Shown here: piece by piece, positions 62,191 through 64,000 of the stretch
Numbering within the stretch: the stretch's first letter is position 1
Layout: each line of letters starts with the position of its first letter
Source of the DNA: Sphingobacterium sp. ML3W
Lineage (GTDB): Bacteria; Bacteroidota; Bacteroidia; Sphingobacteriales; Sphingobacteriaceae
Assembly: GCF_000747525.1 (NCBI RefSeq)
Contig: NZ_CP009278.1
Location: 4,030,001-4,094,000 of the forward strand
Length of the DNA stretch: 64,000 nucleotides
Direction: 5' to 3'
Notes under the pieces: generated by a model
What the model saw: the letters and a program-made list of their open reading frames with translations, nothing else
What the model was told of the DNA's origin: nothing
The model's database searches: none
Made by a program: the position numbers and the translations under genes

Positions 62191-62994
62191 AACTTTTATT
62201 GGTTGGGTACTAAAATCTTTCAGATTGTGAAAAAATCCCCTGTATGGGGTCATACCCTTGCGGAATAAGCTCCATAACAATGAGCAACCCATTTGGGTCA
62301 AAGAGGAATTAATAAACAAATCCTGTTTTTCCAATGCTTCGGCAAGACTGCAACTTGGTGTGTCGTCTGATTGCTCGGATTGTTTAAGCAATTCGCCAAA
62401 TTCGACGGTAACAAATGGCAAGCTTGAAACCGTTTCGTATTTCTCTGAATCGGGTTGTTTTATAGCTCCAATGGTAGATAGAAGTACTTGCCCTGTGTGT
62501 TGGCTATTTCCAAAGTCCAACCAATATTTGGGTGTATCTCTGTAATTTCTGCTGTTGCTGATTTCTTTTAGTATTTCGGCAACGCCAAACCTCGCTTTTA
62601 CGTTATCCACACAAGTGATGTAAATTGTTGCCTGTGCATATTCGGGCAGTCTTCTTAAACTGTCCATTTCAAATTTAATGGTTTCCGCTTTCCAATTTGT
62701 ACCCGAAAAGCGGTTTGCTCGGTTTATGAGCGCAACGGATTTGTACAATCCTGTTTCACACTCTGCAAAACGTTGTCTGCCTAAATTGGCATTGGTTACA
62801 ATATCATCGTCCCAAAGACGGATTTGCAGACCTGCGTGTCCCAATTCTATTAAACTGTGGTTCATTTCCATTAAGGCGGTCAATACTTTTGAGCCTGTAC
62901 CACCTGCGCCAATAAGATTTACCGAAATCGGATTGGTGGGACTTATCAGATAATTATCGGTAAAATGTACTTTTAGTTTCTCGGTATTCATCAC
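62185..62994 (-). CDS. PRTRC system ThiF-family protein
   Basis: The 269-residue Rossmann-like protein has VNLIGAGGTGSKV near residues 24-36 and YITCVDNVKARF, as in E1-like/ThiF adenylating enzymes. The classical catalytic Cys is not obvious. PRTRC modules encode ParB-related proteins together with a ThiF homologue, and occur on plasmids and mobile elements with unknown role. It overlaps PRTRC B by four bases (ATGA). Confidence 0.87.
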   Translation of the reverse strand: MMNTEKLKVHFTDNYLISPTNPISVNLIGAGGTGSKVLTALMEMNHSLIELGHAGLQIRLWDDDIVTNANLGRQRFAECETGLYKSVALINRANRFSGTNWKAETIKFEMDSLRRLPEYAQATIYITCVDNVKARFGVAEILKEISNSRNYRDTPKYWLDFGNSQHTGQVLLSTIGAIKQPDSEKYETVSSLPFVTVEFGELLKQSEQSDDTPSCSLAEALEKQDLFINSSLTQMGCSLLWSLFRKGMTPYRGFFHNLKDFSTQPIKVA

Positions 62995-63713
62995 AATAGA
63001 TTTTTAAGTGTTTTGTTATTCTTTTTCAATACTTCTTTTGGGAAGGGTTTGCCTGTTTGAATCAGGTCTTTCCAAAGTTTTACACAATTGCCTTTTATAG
63101 GGCTGTTTCTTCCCAATAAGTGACTGAAATAACTATTGAAAAAATAGTCTTCCCAAGCCTGTATAAATTCCTCGACCGAAGCGGAGTTTTCAATGTTGAT
63201 ATTGACCGAACCCATACATACTTTTCCATCTTCATAGATGTTGAAAAAAGGAGTAAAATATAAAGAAGTTTTCTCGGTTGGTCGCCTATCGCTTGCCAAT
63301 GCAAATACCGATAGACTATTTTTGTTGGCATACCAAATCATTGGCGGTACATACGCTAATCCGTTAGGGATGTCAAGACTGTCGACAAAATACAGGTGTC
63401 GCCTTTGTGCTTTAGTGTACCATAGTACCGTGCCTTTTTCACTTGGATTAATGTGCAGAATATTTGTCGGAAAAATTCCATTGGATTTTAAAAAGGCTTT
63501 ATCCTTGTCCTTTTCAGTCTGTAATGCCCTTGCCAATACATTTGCTTCTCGCTGGGTCAAAGGGTGGGCATTGATGGGATTGCCATTTTTATCCATATCA
63601 AAATACTCTACATATATATCTGTATTCGCTCCTTTGGTTTCATAGAATACCAAAGCGGATTTAGGGTGGTATAATGTCCCAAAACTTGTGGTTATGTCGT
63701 TTGTATTATTCAT
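62991..63713 (-). CDS. PRTRC system protein B
   Basis: The 240-residue protein matches PRTRC protein B: LYHPKSALVFYE near the start, HPLTQREANVLARAL, LYFVDSLDIPNGLAYVPPMIW in the middle and a Phe/Tyr-rich later part. Function unknown. ATGA overlaps on both sides show it is translated with its neighbours. Confidence 0.87.
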   Translation of the reverse strand: MNNTNDITTSFGTLYHPKSALVFYETKGANTDIYVEYFDMDKNGNPINAHPLTQREANVLARALQTEKDKDKAFLKSNGIFPTNILHINPSEKGTVLWYTKAQRRHLYFVDSLDIPNGLAYVPPMIWYANKNSLSVFALASDRRPTEKTSLYFTPFFNIYEDGKVCMGSVNINIENSASVEEFIQAWEDYFFNSYFSHLLGRNSPIKGNCVKLWKDLIQTGKPFPKEVLKKNNKTLKNLL

Positions 63714-64000
63714 TTTCTTGATGTTTCGTAGTTATACAATAAGTCACATATATCGTTTAAAAGGGCAAATATTCTGTTCTCAAAATCGAGGCACGTATTG
63801 TTTATATTATTTCCGTCAAAGCGTTTGCAAATGGTCGGTTCCTGCATTGCTCCGTACTCGTTAAACTCGTTGTTGATGCTGTCGGAAATGCTCTCGTATA
63901 ACCATCCTTTAGTGTGCGATATAAAAGAAATGTACTTTTCCATAGCAATGATTTCGTTTTCGTTTTCGTCCTCTTCGTTTTCGGGGTCTTCATTAATCGG
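63710..64000 (-). CDS. Partial PRTRC-cluster protein, open at the right edge
   Basis: The frame is open from the window edge to the stop at 63710. The first residues visible are an acidic stretch (PINEDPENEEDENENEIIA) followed by MEKYISFISHTKGWLYE and a Cys/Asn-rich tail. An internal ATG at 63943 could also serve as start, but the acidic coding-like sequence before it argues that the gene begins outside. It may correspond to another PRTRC component; I cannot name it. Confidence 0.6.
   Translation of the reverse strand, partial: PINEDPENEEDENENEIIAMEKYISFISHTKGWLYESISDSINNEFNEYGAMQEPTICKRFDGNNINNTCLDFENRIFALLNDICDLLYNYETSRK

Larger units (their letters stand above)
7480..64000. mobile_element. 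Integrative and conjugative element, CTnDOT-like (partial)
   Basis: The genes seen are those of a Bacteroidota conjugative transposon: rteC, an excisionase-like HTH gene, topB, a methylase-helicase, coupling protein, relaxase with accessory protein, a ParA-to-TraQ transfer operon and PRTRC genes. The core is interrupted by cargo at 12.6-23.6, 29.6-40.9 and 58.6-62 kb. No integrase gene and no attachment site were recognised, so at least one end lies outside. The left border is uncertain. RteC is the first clearly element-specific gene, but the dehydrogenase cluster to its left could also be cargo. Element identity is secure; the limits are not. Confidence 0.85.

Noticed and set aside
61818..62213. 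Open frame of 131 codons on the plus strand
   Set aside because: It crosses a hairpin repeat and a terminator, lacks any recognisable motif and has an implausible composition for its surroundings.
63802..63993. Open frame of 63 codons starting at the right edge, minus strand
   Set aside because: It overlaps the PRTRC-cluster frame in another phase; the acidic coding-like frame with ATGA coupling is better supported.
7480..64000. Search for an element integrase
   Set aside because: No tyrosine or serine recombinase motif was seen in any long frame; the integrase is presumably outside the window.
1..64000. CRISPR arrays, rRNA and tRNA genes
   Set aside because: No regularly spaced repeats, and no cloverleaf or rRNA-like sequence, were noticed in the gaps.

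Overview
The window is AT-rich DNA from a member of the Bacteroidota, probably Sphingobacteriales or Flavobacteriales. The evidence is the CTnDOT-type tra genes, RteC, PRTRC genes, A-rich start contexts without strong Shine-Dalgarno sequences, and -7 boxes of the TAnnTTTG type. From about 7.4 kb to the right edge it is most of one integrative and conjugative element. Both ends of the element and its integrase lie outside the window or were not recognised.

Layout. (1) 1-7.4 kb: the 3' part of an RND-efflux outer-membrane gene, two AraC regulators, three short-chain dehydrogenases, an imine-reductase-like dehydrogenase and a small monooxygenase. (2) 7.5-12.5 kb: rteC, an excisionase-like HTH gene, a DUF4099/DUF3945-type gene and topB. 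(3) 12.5-23.5 kb: a defence island entirely on the minus strand. It holds a type I restriction-modification operon (hsdR-hsdS-ATPase-hsdM) whose embedded ATPase looks like a PrrC/RloC anticodon nuclease, an AbiEi/AbiEii toxin-antitoxin pair, and a GHKL (MutL/MORC-like) ATPase fused to a PD-(D/E)xK nuclease. (4) 23.7-29.6 kb: a DUF1896-type gene and a giant methylase-helicase. (5) 29.6-40.9 kb: cargo made of a Fur-type regulator with a divergent TonB receptor/ABC transporter operon, a redoxin/HEAT pair with an HxlR regulator, and an isochorismatase-like gene with a MerR regulator. The cargo is bordered by decayed duplicates: a truncated redoxin/HEAT copy and an inverted fragment of the coupling-protein gene. 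(6) 40.9-45.4 kb: coupling protein, relaxase and its accessory protein on the minus strand, then an array of hairpins that is the best oriT candidate. (7) 45.4-58.5 kb: the plus-strand transfer operon from the ParA-like gene to the TraQ-like gene, encoding a type IV secretion machine. (8) 58.6-62 kb: a TetR/NTF2-like pair, a receiver-domain gene behind a strongly structured leader, and a serine hydrolase flanked by repeats. (9) 62.2-64 kb: the start of a PRTRC module that runs off the right edge.

How the parts fit. RteC, the excisionase-like protein and TopB are expected to act in excision and DNA processing. The relaxase and its accessory protein would nick the hairpin-rich region, the coupling protein would deliver the strand, and TraE-TraQ would build the channel. 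The methylase-helicase resembles phage antirestriction proteins and may protect incoming DNA. The island protects the host against other elements and is the most interesting part of the window, because the PrrC-like ATPase and the MORC-like nuclease both suggest layered or abortive defence. Several proteins of the element end in a similar basic tail (G-[RF]-[KR]-M), which may be a shared signal.

All functional calls come from reading the sequence and recalling families. No database search was run.
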